Source: Protonemura montana (lineage: Eukaryota; Arthropoda; Insecta; Plecoptera; Nemouridae). From it: DNA of 64,000 nt. Positions 11,701 through 24,300 of this stretch are shown in pieces (the stretch's first letter is position 1; each line of letters starts with the position of its first letter). The notes beneath the pieces are model-generated. The model saw nothing but the letters and a program-made list of their open reading frames with translations. It did not search any database and was not told the DNA's origin. A program made the translations under genes and the position numbers. The stretch is taken from contig OX387604.1 in the NCBI GenBank assembly GCA_947568835.1, forward strand, positions 19,497,076-19,561,075, written 5' to 3'.

Positions 11701-14700
11701 TTGTTGAAAAACATTCGATTGGGGCCGTTGTGTCTGATTTCTCTCCTTTGAGGGGAGCAAGGAAGGCAGTGGAGGCGGTCACCGCAGCATTACCCAAATT
11801 AGTGCCCCATTGTCAGGTTAGCTTTCAGAATTGCCCTGTCTGGCTCTATTGCTCTAATGCATCTTGTTTTTGTTGTAATTGTTGTTTTACTCACAGGTGG
11901 ATGCACACAACATTGTGCCTTGTTGGATTGCTTCAGAGAAGTTGGAATATGCTGCACGTACGATTCGTAACAAAATTAACAGCAAGCTCTCAGAATTCCT
12001 CACCGAGTTTCCCCCCGTGATACAACATCCTTATCCCACTAAGGAGAAGGTAGAGGTAAATTAGTACTTTATAAATATCTGGAGTCAGACTGACCTTGGT
12101 GAAGGTCGATAATATGTGTGATGATGATTGTGGCTCGATGATGGGTGTTTCAGGGGGTGCAGTGGACGGATGCCCAGGACAAGGTTCAGGTCGACCGAAA
12201 CGTCGGGCCTGTCACCTGGGCTGTGCCTGGCTCTGAAGCTGGTCTCGAAATGTTGTCGTCTTTTTGCACCAAGCGACTCCGAATCTTCCACCTCAAGCGC
12301 AATGATCCCACAATCAATGCGCTTAGCAACCTTTCCCCTTGGATACACTTTGGTAAGCAACCTTTCCCCTTGGAGACACTTTGGTTAGAAACCTTTTCTA
12401 TTGGATACACTTTGGTAAGCAACCTTTCCCCTTGGATACACTTTGGTGAGCAACCTTTCCCCTTCAGCTTGGTATCTAGTTATATTTTTGCATGCTAACC
12501 TAGTTTTTATACCAAGATGTATTTTTGTATTGTATGTAGTATATTTGATATACTTATAAATGTTATTATTTATATATTTATATTGCAAGTATTTATGCTT
12601 AGATGTTAATCTTAGCAAGGTCATTAATGATAATACATGTTTTAAGGGCCAGAATTACAATGCCTAGATAAAAAAACATAACAACTCATCTCCATGGTTA
12701 CAGCCAATCAGATGCTTCAAATTTCATCTTAAAGACGAGATATATTTTTATCCAGACATAGTAATTCTGGTCATAATTAGAATAACAGAGTAATTCGCAA
12801 TGAGTTTGATGGCTTTAAATGGTTTGCGTTTTGTAGGACAACTCTCTGCTGCACGAGCTGTACTTTGCGTCAAGGCATGCAAGAACAGTTCCAACTCTGA
12901 GTCTGTTGACTCTTTCTGCGAGGAACTTATAGTTCGCCGAGAACTGTCAGACAATTTCTGTCTGTACAATGAGAAGTATGACAGCGTTGAGGGGACAAAT
13001 TCGTGGGCTCAGCAGTCCCTGGCATTGCACAGGTAAGCAGGTGTATGGAGTGTGGCATGATATTGATAGGGAGTGTAGTATGATAGGAAGTGTAGAATGA
13101 TAGGGAGTGAGAGACTTAATTTGATAAGTGTTGTGTTGTTTTTCCCCAGAAAAGATGCCCGTGAGTATCTCTATTCAATGCCAGAGTGGGAGGAAGGAAG
13201 GACTCATGACCCATTGTGGAATGCTGCCCAGTTGCAGTTGGTGCAGGAAGGTGACTTTACTTGGACTAAGTTTCTCTGCTTTTCTTGTTCAATAACTAAT
13301 AAGAAATGTCATCTATCATTTGCTGGATTACTAATTCACTTCTGCAAATGTAGTCCAACCTTTTATCAATAGATGGACCTGAAACACCACTTGGCCGATA
13401 TTCCTACTTTGGCTTAATTTAAATAGTCATTTCTCAGCTGACTGTTCAGGTTTTAAAATTCCAGGACGGAAAATGATTTGAAAACGAGAATCCTGTGATT
13501 GTAGCAGTTTTTGCTTGCAGGTAAAATGCACGGGTTTCTGCGTATGTATTGGGCTAAGAAGATTCTCGAGTGGTCAGAATCCCCGGAAAGTGCACTTGCC
13601 ACTGCAATCTACCTAAACGACCGCTACTCCCTCGATGGTCGTGACCCGAGTGGATTTGTTGGTGAGTTCACATTCAGATTCTATGGTGCAAATCATGTCT
13701 GTAAAAATCATCATGCAAATAATGGAAAGGTAGCTATACTGAAAAAAAATGTTTTTCCAGACTAACTTTCTTTCCATTCTTCACGTAGAATTGCCAGAAA
13801 AACCAAAAACCCTCCATCAAAATAATAATATCAATAATTACCATATGTACATATATTTTTTTAATCTGTGGTCAATCATCAACCTTTATTGAAATCCCCA
13901 TTTGTTTGCTTGAAGCAAGGTCATGGGCAGTGGACACTTAAAGAGCATTTACCCTTCAAAATTATTTTTTACCATAGATGTATAACTTTAGTATGAATTG
14001 AAATTGACCTATTTAAAAGAATTGTCTGAAAATATGGATCTGCAATTAATCATCTAAGATTATTGGCTTTTCGCGCGGCGCGATCTGCGAGCCGAGTACG
14101 ATTCTCTTGTAGAGTACTGTCTTTCCCTGCGGCCGCTCCGTTGGCCGAAGTCGCCAAAGTCCATCCCCTCCCTACCGATTCTTTCTTTCGAGCGCTGTCG
14201 CTCATGCTGTGGCTAGGCCGCGGCACGCTCAGAGTGGGACTGCACGAAAATATGCAACATGCTATTTACACACCTGCGATAATTCGCGTACCGTGGCTAA
14301 ATGAATAATCGTATCATAAAGCCAAATTATTTCATCACAGAGGAAGAATGGAGGACTATGCTCAAATTATTTGAATTTTATCTGATGAGAGGTTTGTCTA
14401 AGTGCCAGGGGTCGAAAAAGCACTACGGGTTATTTCTTATGGGAGTTTTTTTTCTAAGCAGCCAAGTTGAAAAACGCGGACTTTGGCAATTTCTGCACGG
14501 ACGGCCGGGGACACACGAGTTTTTTTTTATAGTCCAAATGCCATTATTAAATCTTCCAAATCAATGGTAAAAATTAATTTTGAAGTGTAAATGCCCCTTT
14601 AATCACACATTCAACGTGTTTATGAAGATGGGATTTTCAGTTTGTTGATATTTTATGGCTGAATCTTGCAGAAAATTCTTTCCAAAAAAGGTCATGTCCT

Positions 14701-15649
14701 ATTACTAGCTATTAAATGGTTTTAGAGCAACACCCTCAACTGGTGGAGATCGGGGTTTGAGTCCTCGTTTAGTCACCAATTTTTGATAACAATATTCAAT
14801 ATCAAGCTTTGAAAGTCTCAATAGCGAGTAACCTACGAGAAATATCGAAATTAAATTTCATGCGACGGTGACTCCACTTAACGGCGTGTTCCGATACTCT
14901 GCATTTTTGTCGGAAGTAGTCATTTGGCGGCCATCTTTCACACAGAAACTTAAACATTAACGTTCTGTCTCTACCTTAAACCTGCACACTCAATGGTTTT
15001 AATGTAGTCACATATTGCTAATGTTAAACTGTCTGTCGTATAAATGGCCACCAAAAGATAACTATCCTCACAAAATTAGAGGATGCTCATAGGTAGAGTC
15101 ACAGTCGTTTCGACTGTTCAGAAATTTTATTATGTTATTTCTCTTCGGCTTCGAGCATTTGCGCCATCAGGTGGCACGGTGAGCAATGATAGGCGATGAG
15201 TTGACAACAATTAACGAGGCAATGTTGCAGGTTGCATGTGGTCAATCTGCGGGATTCACGACCAGGGCTGGGCTGAAAGACCAGTGTTTGGCAAGATTCG
15301 ATACATGAACTTTCAAGGGTGCAAGCGTAAGTTCGACATTGCTGCTTTTATTGCACGCTATGGGGGAAAGGTGCATTCCAAGAAGGCTAACTCGAAGGAA
15401 ACCCCAGCCAAGAAACCAGCTGAGAAGCCAGCCAAGAAGTCAGCTGAGAAGCCAGTCGAGAAGCCAGCCAAGAAACCAGCTGAGAAGCCAGCCAAGAAGT
15501 CAGCTGAGAAGCCAGCCGAGAAGCCAGCCGAGAAGCCAGCTAAGAAACCAGCTGAGAAGCCAGATGAGAAGCCAGCTGAGAAGCGAGCCAAGAAGTCAAC
15601 TGAGAAACCAGCTGAGAAGCTAGCTAAGAGGGCAGCCAAGAAGACCTAA
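8668..15649 (+). CDS. PHR: Class II CPD photolyase (deoxyribodipyrimidine photo-lyase)
   Basis: This flavoenzyme uses blue/near-UV light and FADH- to split cyclobutane pyrimidine dimers in DNA, acting in nucleus and possibly mitochondria. Exons: 8668-8775, 10167-10293, 11407-11532, 11614-11816, 11897-12055, 12154-12352, 12837-13032, 13150-13250, 13521-13661, 15231-15649. All junctions are GT-AG and phases match, giving 592 aa, longer than the usual 450-550. Visible class II motifs are [16 protein letters not shown] (about 68-83), [15 protein letters not shown] (about 300-314), [13 protein letters not shown] (336-348), [27 protein letters not shown], and [20 protein letters not shown] (455-474), which cover the FAD- and DNA-binding region. 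The first 36 residues are polar and basic, perhaps an NLS. The start ATG at 8668 opens the exon and matches family N-termini in style. Identity is very secure; the far N-terminus is less so. Confidence 0.95.
8787..8907. repeat. Intron 1 hairpin, 52-bp arms
   Basis: The arms at 8787-8838 and 8856-8907 are inverted copies with only a few mismatches, separated by 17 bases. The left arm begins 11 bases after the exon 1 splice donor. Confidence 0.8.
8908..10166. other. Remainder of photolyase intron 1
   Basis: I see no exon or recognisable element. A short open frame at 9463-9672 has no family features and no consistent splice phase. Confidence 0.4.
12154..12352 (+). CDS. PHR: Photolyase exon 6
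   Basis: It encodes [20 protein letters not shown] through LSPWIHFG, the start of the FAD-cradling segment. Its final 31 bases, including the GTAAGC donor, are repeated in tandem into the intron. Confidence 0.93.
12321..12470 (+). repeat. Tandem copies of the exon 6 end and donor site
   Basis: A unit of about 31-32 bp, AGCAACCTTTCCCCTTGGAT plus ACACTTTGGTA, occurs about four to five times: the true exon end (12321-12352), then degenerate copies running to about 12470. At least two copies keep a GT-type donor (GGTAAGC, GGTGAGC). The array could offer competing donors, adding NLSPWIHFG-like peptides or shifting frame. Confidence 0.85.
13662..15230. other. Photolyase intron 9
   Basis: No exon was found. 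A SINE occupies about 14713-15010; the rest shows nothing recognisable. Confidence 0.5.
14713..15010 (+). mobile_element. tRNA-derived SINE with head and body
   Basis: The head contains a Pol III B-box-like GGGTTTGAGTCC and shares GGTGGAGATCGGGGTTTGAG with the minus-strand copy at 16903-16990. The body (from about 14820) matches 7893-8030 and, more weakly, 62340-62460. The combination of tRNA-like head and unrelated body defines a SINE. Confidence 0.65.
15231..15649 (+). CDS. PHR: Photolyase exon 10: FAD domain end and Lys-rich tail
   Basis: Codons 454-499 finish the conserved core ([20 protein letters not shown], then [13 protein letters not shown]). From about residue 500 to 592 the protein becomes tandem four-residue units of A-E/K-K-P/S. 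The DNA is a 12-bp minisatellite at 15404-15640 kept in frame. The composition resembles histone H1 tails, so DNA or chromatin binding is a reasonable inference. TAA ends the frame. Confidence 0.93.
15404..15640 (+). repeat. 12-bp coding minisatellite
   Basis: About twenty variant copies of GCCAAGAAACCA/GCTGAGAAGCCA are visible, with a higher-order period near 60 bp. All stay in the photolyase frame. Confidence 0.9.
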
Positions 15650-15954
15650 GTGATTAATGCTAAAACAGACTTCTTGGCCGTCTATGAAACTCTTCAGAGT
15701 ATTTCTTAATACATAGTGGTATTATGTCGCATAAGCGTATTGGCCTGTTTAAAAGGAGGCATTTTATTGTATGCTCCTACAAATTGATGAAGTGGCATCA
15801 TAAATTTTGATGAAGTGGCTTGCAAACTCAGAGTTGTTGCTGTGAACTTGTTGCATGTTTCTTTATACCGTTGGAGACATTCGTTGGTGAAGCCTTTCAT
15901 TTTTAAATATCATTCTATCAGCAAAGTTGTGATCAGCCAAGCTCATCTGGCTAA

Positions 15955-15960
15955 AATAAA
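15955..15960 (+). terminator. Candidate photolyase poly(A) signal
   Basis: AATAAA lies about 306 bases after the photolyase stop codon. Confidence 0.4.
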
Positions 15961-16071
15961 TGATTTTTTAAATATTTATATCCACCAATGTTGTTCCTAC
16001 CTCCGTCCTGACTTTTGCAACTTAAAAAATATATTAATAACTTCACAGTTTGTTTGATACTACCTGATACC

Positions 16072-16840
16072 TGGGTCATTCCATGTCAAATCAACCGACC
16101 AAAGAACCGTCACTTCTCAGAAATCGACCAAACTTGGTATGGTGGTAATCCTTTCTATTGTTGAGATATGTTTTTGTTTGCTTTTGAGTCAAATGGTGCA
16201 CCCGGAAACAGCGGAATGGCACTCAATTTTGGGGTGCACGCACCTCTTTTCTTTCTCACATTGTATCGGCTGTAGTTTAGATAAAATAAAGAAAAAAATG
16301 ACTTGAAAGGTATTAAAATTTTGAAAATGAACATGACCAACTTTTATATGAAATAAATGTATGCTTGTGCTTAAAGTAGGCTCAGGACAGAATAACACCA
16401 ATTTAACACCAATAGAAAGCTGAGAAAATTTAGGTGAGGTAAAATTTAAAAAAATACATTAAAATTAAAAAACTACCCTTGATGTATAAGCATTCCCTAA
16501 ATTGAAGAGAAAAACAATTAATCCTCTTTTTAATTTGACTGAAATTTATTAAGACACCACCAAAGAACTAATTAAGCTTATCTGAAAGTCTCGTTATGAA
16601 GGTTTCGAAAGCCAGTTTTTGAGATATATTATTTTACTCAATTAAATACCTTAAGTAGGTAAATCAGAACATCTCATATTGTGATCTTCCAATTAGATTC
16701 TGAAATCGAGTAAAAAAATGGTATCTCAGAAACTTTTGCGAACTCCATCCCGAAACTTGCAGATAAGCTCAATCAGTTCTTTGGTAGCGTCTCATTACAT
16801 TTTGTGAAGTTAAAAACAGGGTACAGTGTTTTTCTTTTCA
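16072..16840 (+). mobile_element. Foldback/MITE-like element starting GGGTCATTCC
   Basis: The left end, GGGTCATTCCATGTCAAATC, recurs inverted near 57868. Internally, arms at about 16548-16640 and 16705-16797 are imperfect inverted copies (both include AGATAAGCTCAAT/AGATAAGCTTAATTAG and GTTCTTTGGT). The same motif is found near 57410-57470. No coding capacity was seen. Confidence 0.5.
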
Positions 16841-16850
16841 ATTTAGGGGA

Positions 16851-17243
16851 TGTGAAATCTGATTGCAATGCGCGGCATATTTTATTATAAGGAACACTTC
16901 TACCCGCTCAAAAATTGATGCCCAAACGGGGACTCAAACCCCGATCTCCACCTATCGCAGATGTTGTTCTAGCCCATTGAGCTGCTTGGACACATAATTT
17001 TTGAGAGGACTTAAGTGCATTTGATGTGAAGGATGGATCTCTTAGGAGCAAAACCACGTGGCTATGAACACTCACAGTTACTCTGAATCTAGTGACGCTA
17101 TACCACGTCACAACTATTCAATCTCGAGTAACTCCAATCTGACGGATTCGTTTTGTTTATGTGAAATCTGATTTAAACTGCAAACACTTGCACTTCGCAG
17201 AGTATTTTTTTATTAGGAACACTACTACCCTCTCAAAAACTGA
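16851..17243 (-). mobile_element. tRNA-derived SINE (minus) with partial tandem duplication
   Basis: Read on the minus strand, AGCTCAATGGGCTAG (A-box-like) is followed by GGGGTTTGAGTCCCC (B-box-like), then AATTTTTGAGCGGGTAG. A stretch of about 70 bp, from GTGAAATCTGATT through CAAAAATTGATG, is repeated directly at 16851-16920 and 17160-17243, so the SINE edge has been duplicated. Confidence 0.6.
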
Positions 17244-18370
17244 TGTTGAAGAATTGAAAAAATAAAAAGGGGTTACATTTCTTAAATAAACGACATCTAT
17301 ATTTTATATAGTACGAAGGAAGATACAACTCGAACAGCAGGAATCCTCCACAAATCCAGATGTCGAGTGGTTGATAAGCAAGGCGAATGCAGTTGCTGTT
17401 TTTTCCAAACAGTTTGATAATAACTTTTCTGGGTTTGCACATGTCGTTATTTTACTCTTGAAGGCTTTGAAGCATATTTCATATTTCATAATATAATGGT
17501 AAATAATACACAGGCATGTTATACAATAGTTTTTAAATAATAATGATAGTGTAAATTTAAATTTTAAGATCGATGTACAGACCATCATTACCATAATTAT
17601 CTCACAAATCGCTAGCCGCCTTTTGTTATCGAAGAGGAGTTCAAATTTGGTGTTCCTCTTTCCTCAACACGGTTGCATTTTAATGGTTCGTGCCGCTAGC
17701 TGAGGTAGAATACACGGCAACGTTGGCAACCTGACATAGCAATAGACCACAATAGACAGTCTTTGGTTGAGACTGTCAATGTCACTTTTTATTTGTGTTT
17801 TGTACTCTCATACTTGTAATTAACCAACTTACGTACGGCTATGCCATTTAATTGTATTTTTTCCTTAATTATTACGTTACATTAAGAATGTGTTTCATCA
17901 GAAAGTGCTCTGTAATATCAGGACCTTTGAACCCTGTCAGTATTATTTCTAGATAACGGCACTTCAATATACGTATCCATCAAAACAAAAACTTGTTGAA
18001 AAAAATGATTAGCTTGCATGAATGACAAGGGAGAACATGAGAAGAGATACGGATTAGTACAGAGTGACTGACCTACTCAGCTTGCTAGAAAGTTTTTGGT
18101 GAGACACTCAATTAAATGGTGAAGTGCTGGTAATACTCAACACCCTGTGTCAAGAAGAAGTGACTCTTTACTTGATGAAAACATTGTTATTTTTTCAATT
18201 CATACGAGATTCTGTGGCGTGAACATCAACATCTTGAAATATTGCACCAAAAATTGCACTATTGCACTTTCTAATATCTAATTTTCTTGTCAGCTAGTTA
18301 TAATTTTCAAACTAGTTACACATTAAACTCAAATAAGTGAAAATTTCACCTGGAAGCATTACTGTAACTC
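17244..18370. other. Photolyase-ACOX intergenic remainder
   Basis: No exon was found. The ACOX promoter and 5' UTR must lie at the right end; I see no diagnostic core-promoter motif. Confidence 0.4.
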
Positions 18371-21300
18371 ATGAAAATGGGTGCATTGAAAGGTGGTAAA
18401 GGAGAGGTGAATGAAGATCTTGCAAAGGAGCGGTTGAAATGTACATTTAACTCTGAGGAATTGACTCACTTCTTGGATGGGGGACCAGAAAAGACCAAGG
18501 AAAGACATGCAAGAGGTTTGTTACTTTTCAACAATTATTGTCATAGCTAACCCAAATATCATATTATCATTTTGCTGTTCGTGTACTCATTTTTACGTAT
18601 TTTTATTCCAGATGAAATATTTTTGTCAGATCCTGATCTTCAAGATTCTGTACCCAACGAATACCTCAGCCACAAAGATAAATATGAGCAAGCTGTTCGA
18701 AAAGCATGTCTTTTATTCAAGAAAGTAACTGACCTTAGAGACAATGGAGGTGACATGGAAGTGTTTAAGTAAGCAGTGCTAGCATCAGTTTGAGGTGCCT
18801 GGGCAACCGCTGATAACGGGGACTGTAAGTGTTTGGTGTTGTGTTATAGACAGGTGCTTGGAGGGATGCTAGGCTCTGCAATACTTAAAGATGGCAACCC
18901 TCTGACTCTGCACTACGTAATGTTCTTGCCAACAATCATGGGCCAGGGATCTGTGGAGCAGCAGGCCCTCTGGATGGGTCGTGCGTGGAATTGCGAAATC
19001 ATCGGGACTTACGCTCAAGTACAGTGTGGCTGGCCATTACAGTTGAAGGAATTCTCAATACATTGAAGGTACAATCGTTTATCAATGTGAATTCTTACAG
19101 ACTGAGCTGGGGCATGGAACGTTCATCAGGGGACTCGAAACCAAGGCAACCTACGACCCTCGCTCTCGGGAGTTTGTTCTGCACAGCCCCACTCTGACAT
19201 CCTACAAGTGGTGGCCAGGAGGATGTGAGTTCCCTCACTGACATAGCTCACTGTCATATCTCTATCATTTCCAGTCAAAGATTCTGTCACATTGCATGTG
19301 TGTATAGTGTTAGAAATTGCTTCAGAGTAAAGAAAACATGTACAGATGGAGAGCTTATTAACATATTTAAAAAAGCTTAAGTAGTTGGCTGGATTGGTGT
19401 AGCTAGACGATTAAATTCACAGAATGAGGGAGATTTTTTTTGCGATTGCAGTGGGCCAGACAGCCAACTATGCAGTGGTGGTGGCCCAGCTGTGGACGGG
19501 AGGAAAGTGCCACGGGATCCACCCGTTCATTGTACAACTGCGTGATGAAGAGACCCATGTTCCGATGCCAGGCATCAAAGTTGGTGAGATTGGAACCAAG
19601 CTTGGCATGAACGCAACTAACAATGGGTACCTTGGATTCGAAAACGTCCGAATCCCCCGAGAAAACATGCTCATGAAGAACTGCCAAGTTCTTGAGGTAA
19701 CCAATACAACCAAAGCTTCTTTTCTATTTCATTATTTTTTGGTAAACTGACAAACAAAACCAAAATTGAAATCAAATGAATGCAGAGCAAAACCGTGAGT
19801 GCAATCAACATCCAACCAGAACTCTGAACAAGGGTTTCTTATTTGTTTGGCTAGACTTCGGAGTTAATTAAATGCTGGGCACAGCCAAAATGAGATGTGA
19901 AGCATCTTCTGTGCTGGACATCTGCTGGACTTGTTCTGCTGGACATGTTGTGCTGATTGTGGTTTCTGCTTGTCTTCCTTATAGTTATGCTGATTGTTAT
20001 GTCTGCAGGACGGCACGTATGTCAAGTCCCCGAGTGATAAGCTCACGTACGGCACAATGATGTTTGTCAGAGTGGTTCTCATCAACGACGTCGCTGGATA
20101 TCTTTCTAAGGCCGTCACCATAGCAACTAGATACAGTGCTGTTAGGAGACAGTCTGAGTTGACACCAGGGTGAGTGTGTAGCTTGTAGCTAAACACAAAG
20201 TATTTCCAGTAACCGGAACCATAGTTAATGTATTATGTTTTCATTTGTGTTAAATTTAATGTGTTAAATTTTGTGAAAACCGTTATCAGAACCGTTATCT
20301 CGTTATTCGAGATTTTGCTAGAACAGGAATCAGAACCGGAATCGTATTGGGACCAAAAAATGATCGGTACTTTTCGACTCGATTACGATTCCACCCACAT
20401 CGATAGTAAACATGTTTCCATGTTTTGCAATTCTAACCAACACAGGGTTAATGTATTATGCCAGTTAATGTAATTCCCGCTGGTATTCCTTGTTTAATTT
20501 TGAATGCAAATCAACTGCGGAAAAACAGCCAAAACAAGGGCAAAGTGCACCGGAACACAACATAGCACTTGGCAACCAATTTCTACTGTCATTAACCCGA
20601 GAGTAGTTACAACTTTGTGACATTATAGTCTCGGTCGGTCGTTTGGACAGTATCATCTAGTATTTGCAAATAACTACAGGGTGAAGTTTTGATTGTGAAC
20701 ATAGGGAAATTTATCAGGGTAATGACTAGACGCAAGAAAAGCGATAGCTGCAGAAGTGTTTTTAAAGATTAAAAAATTTTTTTTTGACAGCCCTCTATAT
20801 TTTAGAAGCTGTGTACTTTATAAAGTTGAACCTGATGTCCTTTGAAAACAAAACAAAGCATATTTATAACACTAGACTTAAACACTTACCAACTAGCAAG
20901 CAGCACAGAACAACTTTTTATGAAACTGGACTACATTTTAATGGTGTTCATTTATACAACACGCTACCAAAGAAGCTACAGGAAATAAAAAATGTACACA
21001 GTTTTAAATTTCATGTAAAAAATTATTGTCTGGAGAAAGAGTTTTACCATATTGACGAATTCTATAGAAAATTGATCTAGATTGTAATTTACTTTTAATT
21101 ATATATGACGAAAAATAACATTTTATTTAAATGTATACTGTTAGTAAACATAATAATAATAATAATTGTTATTATTATTATTATTATCATTGATGTGATA
21201 GCATACAAGATAATAAACAATCTGATTTTATTTTTTATGTTTATTTGGGTATAGATACTGATAAAAGAACACGGATTCCATTCTACTTCAGGGGTTATGT

Positions 21301-24300
21301 TTTATTTTTATTACACAAGTGACCTTTTGATTATACATGTTATTTTTTGATTACAGAAGTTACATTTTGACTATTCTTTTCACATCAAGTATCATTAACA
21401 AGTATTCTTTTCCGATCACATCATTACATTTTTGATAAGATCTCACTATCATCTCTTTCTTTTTCTTCATTGAGAATCATTTGTACATCGGAATCGAAAG
21501 ATGAGTCACCGCCCGAATCTGATCCTACATCGACATCATATTCTCCAGACAATTCTCTAAGAGATTCTCTTCATTGTCGTCGTTTTCTCCCCCAACAAGA
21601 AGCTTTTCCTCCACTTCATCCAACAATATCAATATTCTTATTTCCTATGCTATGTCCATCTCTCAAAAGATTAAAATAAAACAAAATTCAAATCTGTTAC
21701 TAAAGAGAAACAAAAAATAACGATACTGTGTTTTGAAACTCCATAAATTCAAACTAAATAGTCGAACAATACAGTTACATTATGCCACCACTGTATATTG
21801 AAGAATAGCCAACGTACAACAGTAATAAACACAACTTATAATAATCACTCAGATAACATGTTTTGCTTACCTTGGAAGTCGCGTAGCCTCCCCATGATTT
21901 ACAAATACCAATTGTTTAAAAAAAACCTGGTCTAAAAGACTGCTTCGCGACTACTCTTGGGTTAAAGATTGACTCCATATCCAAATTCTAATTTGTAAAT
22001 ATTACAATTTGGATTGAAATGGAAAATAACATTCTGCCTGGTTCTGACTGCAGCCAATTGAAAATTAAAATTGGGATATCAATTGCGAGTCCTGCTTAAA
22101 CGATTAATCGGCTGTGTTTTCCCCAGAAATGAGTCTATAGGCCTAGCAAGCAATCTTACAGAGGTATGAGAAAGCACAGAGTGACTGCAACTTGTATATT
22201 TTTTGTGCAGCGAGCGCGAGCCCCAAATAATGGACTACCGCACTCAGCAATTCAAGCTGTTCCCAAACATTGCTGCCTGCTTTGCAATGAAGTTCTCTGC
22301 AGCCTGGCTCTGGGAGATGTACAACAACGTCACTTCTGAACTGGAAGCTGGAGACCTTGAGAGACTGCCCGAGGTGGGTCTATTACTTGGCTGCAATCTG
22401 GGCAACATGCAATGAACGTGACCAAATCTATTAACCCACAGTCTTATCCGACTCAAATTGTTTATTCCCTGGTTCAAACCACTTATCACTTTTAGGTGCA
22501 TTGCATATTTCCCTTTCGAACCCCATTCCATTGACATTCAATTCCAATTCCTCTTCAAACCCCTTCACTCATTCAATTCCTGGTCAATAGAGCCTCCAAA
22601 TTTCTTGTTCTGGGATGAAACTATTTGATTATATTTATAAAGAAAATATTAGTAATTCGATTGTTTTTTTTTTGCAGCTGCATGCAATCTCTTGTTGCTT
22701 GAAGGCTGTGTGCACTGCTGACGCAGCGGCTGGAATTGAAGTTTGCCGTCTCGCATGTGGAGGTCATGGATACATGACTTGCAGCAATCTTCCCTCGATC
22801 TACGGTCTGGTCACTGCAGCTTGCACCTACGAGGGAGAGAACACAGTACTACTACTACAAACTGCAAGGTAAGCACTCTTCCCTCGATCTACAGTCTGGT
22901 CACTCCAGCTTGCATCTACGAGGGAGAGAACACAATGCTGCAATCTCGTTGCTTGGAGGGGCACCAAATGTACCACAGTTGCGACAAAATGTACATCTAA
23001 TGAATAGCTGTTAGTCTAACTGGCTTGACACTTGCTTGCCTAACTGGCTTGTCTAAATGGCTTGTCTAGCTGGCGTGTCTAACTGGCTCGTAACTGGCTT
23101 GTCTAACTGGCTTGTAACTGGCTTGTCTTGTAATTGCAGGTATCTAATGAAAGCTTGGCAACAAGCCGAGAGTGGGCAGCCCATGACCCCTACCGTAGCT
23201 TACCTACAACGATCCAGCAAAGAGAGCCGTGCTTGGAGCAACAACATGGACTGTGTGATTGCAGCGTACCAGCAAGTAGCTGCAGGGTAAGCTACTTAAA
23301 TTAATCTATTAATCTTAAATTTCTCCTTCTGTCTTGTAGTGATTGCCATTTCAGGTTCTTGACTATTTCTGTTACGCTTTTAAACTCATATTCCGTACCT
23401 GTAATTTGCTCCTCGCAGTGGCGTAACTTCAAATTGGGGGCCCCCGGGCAAAAAAAAAAATGAGGCCCCCCCCCCCCCCACACACACACATACACACACA
23501 CAACTACGTACCTGAGCACGAACAATTAGTACCGACTATAATAACAAAAAACTCACCTTGAGCTTGAGTTGAATGCGAGGAGCGCTCGTGTCATATAGTG
23601 CTTTTAACAGGGCCCAACGTTTAATGCTGTTGCCAAAAAATACATAAATTCTCTCAACAGTTGCATAAAAATTTGTTACTTCGGGTATTCCGTGTACTGC
23701 GTCATTGAGGACAAGGTTCAAGTTGTGCGCAGAGCAGTGGACATAAAGTGCAGATTTTTCCTTATCTAATATTCTTCGCTGCACTCCAGAATATATTCCA
23801 CTCATAACAGCTGCCCCGTCATACCCCTTTCCACGGCATTTTGACAATTTTATTCCTTTACTGTCGATCGTGTCCATGATATCTGCTTCAAGGCCTGCAG
23901 CTGTTTGATCGTCTACTTTCTTAAAACCAAGAAACGTTTCTTTAATTTTAATTTCGGTTGGCTTGCCGATTTCATCTTTCTCGATTTTGACAAAACGAAA
24001 CACTTGACTCAACTGGTCTACCTTAGCCACGTCTTGCGTTGTGTCCATGATTATTGAAAAAAACGGGGCTTCTTTTATATCGGCTACTAGCTTCTCTTCC
24101 ACAGTCTTCGACAGCAAGTCGATCAATTCGTTTTGGATCTGCGGACTTAAGTATCGAACAGAACCCGTGGGTCTTGAAATCAGTTCCTTTAAAACTGGAT
24201 CATACATTGCAAGGAGATCAACGATTGACAAAAAATTGCCATTTTGGCCACCCTCTCCCCCAATTGTCTCACGATGTCCTCTAAAAGCAAGATTACACGT

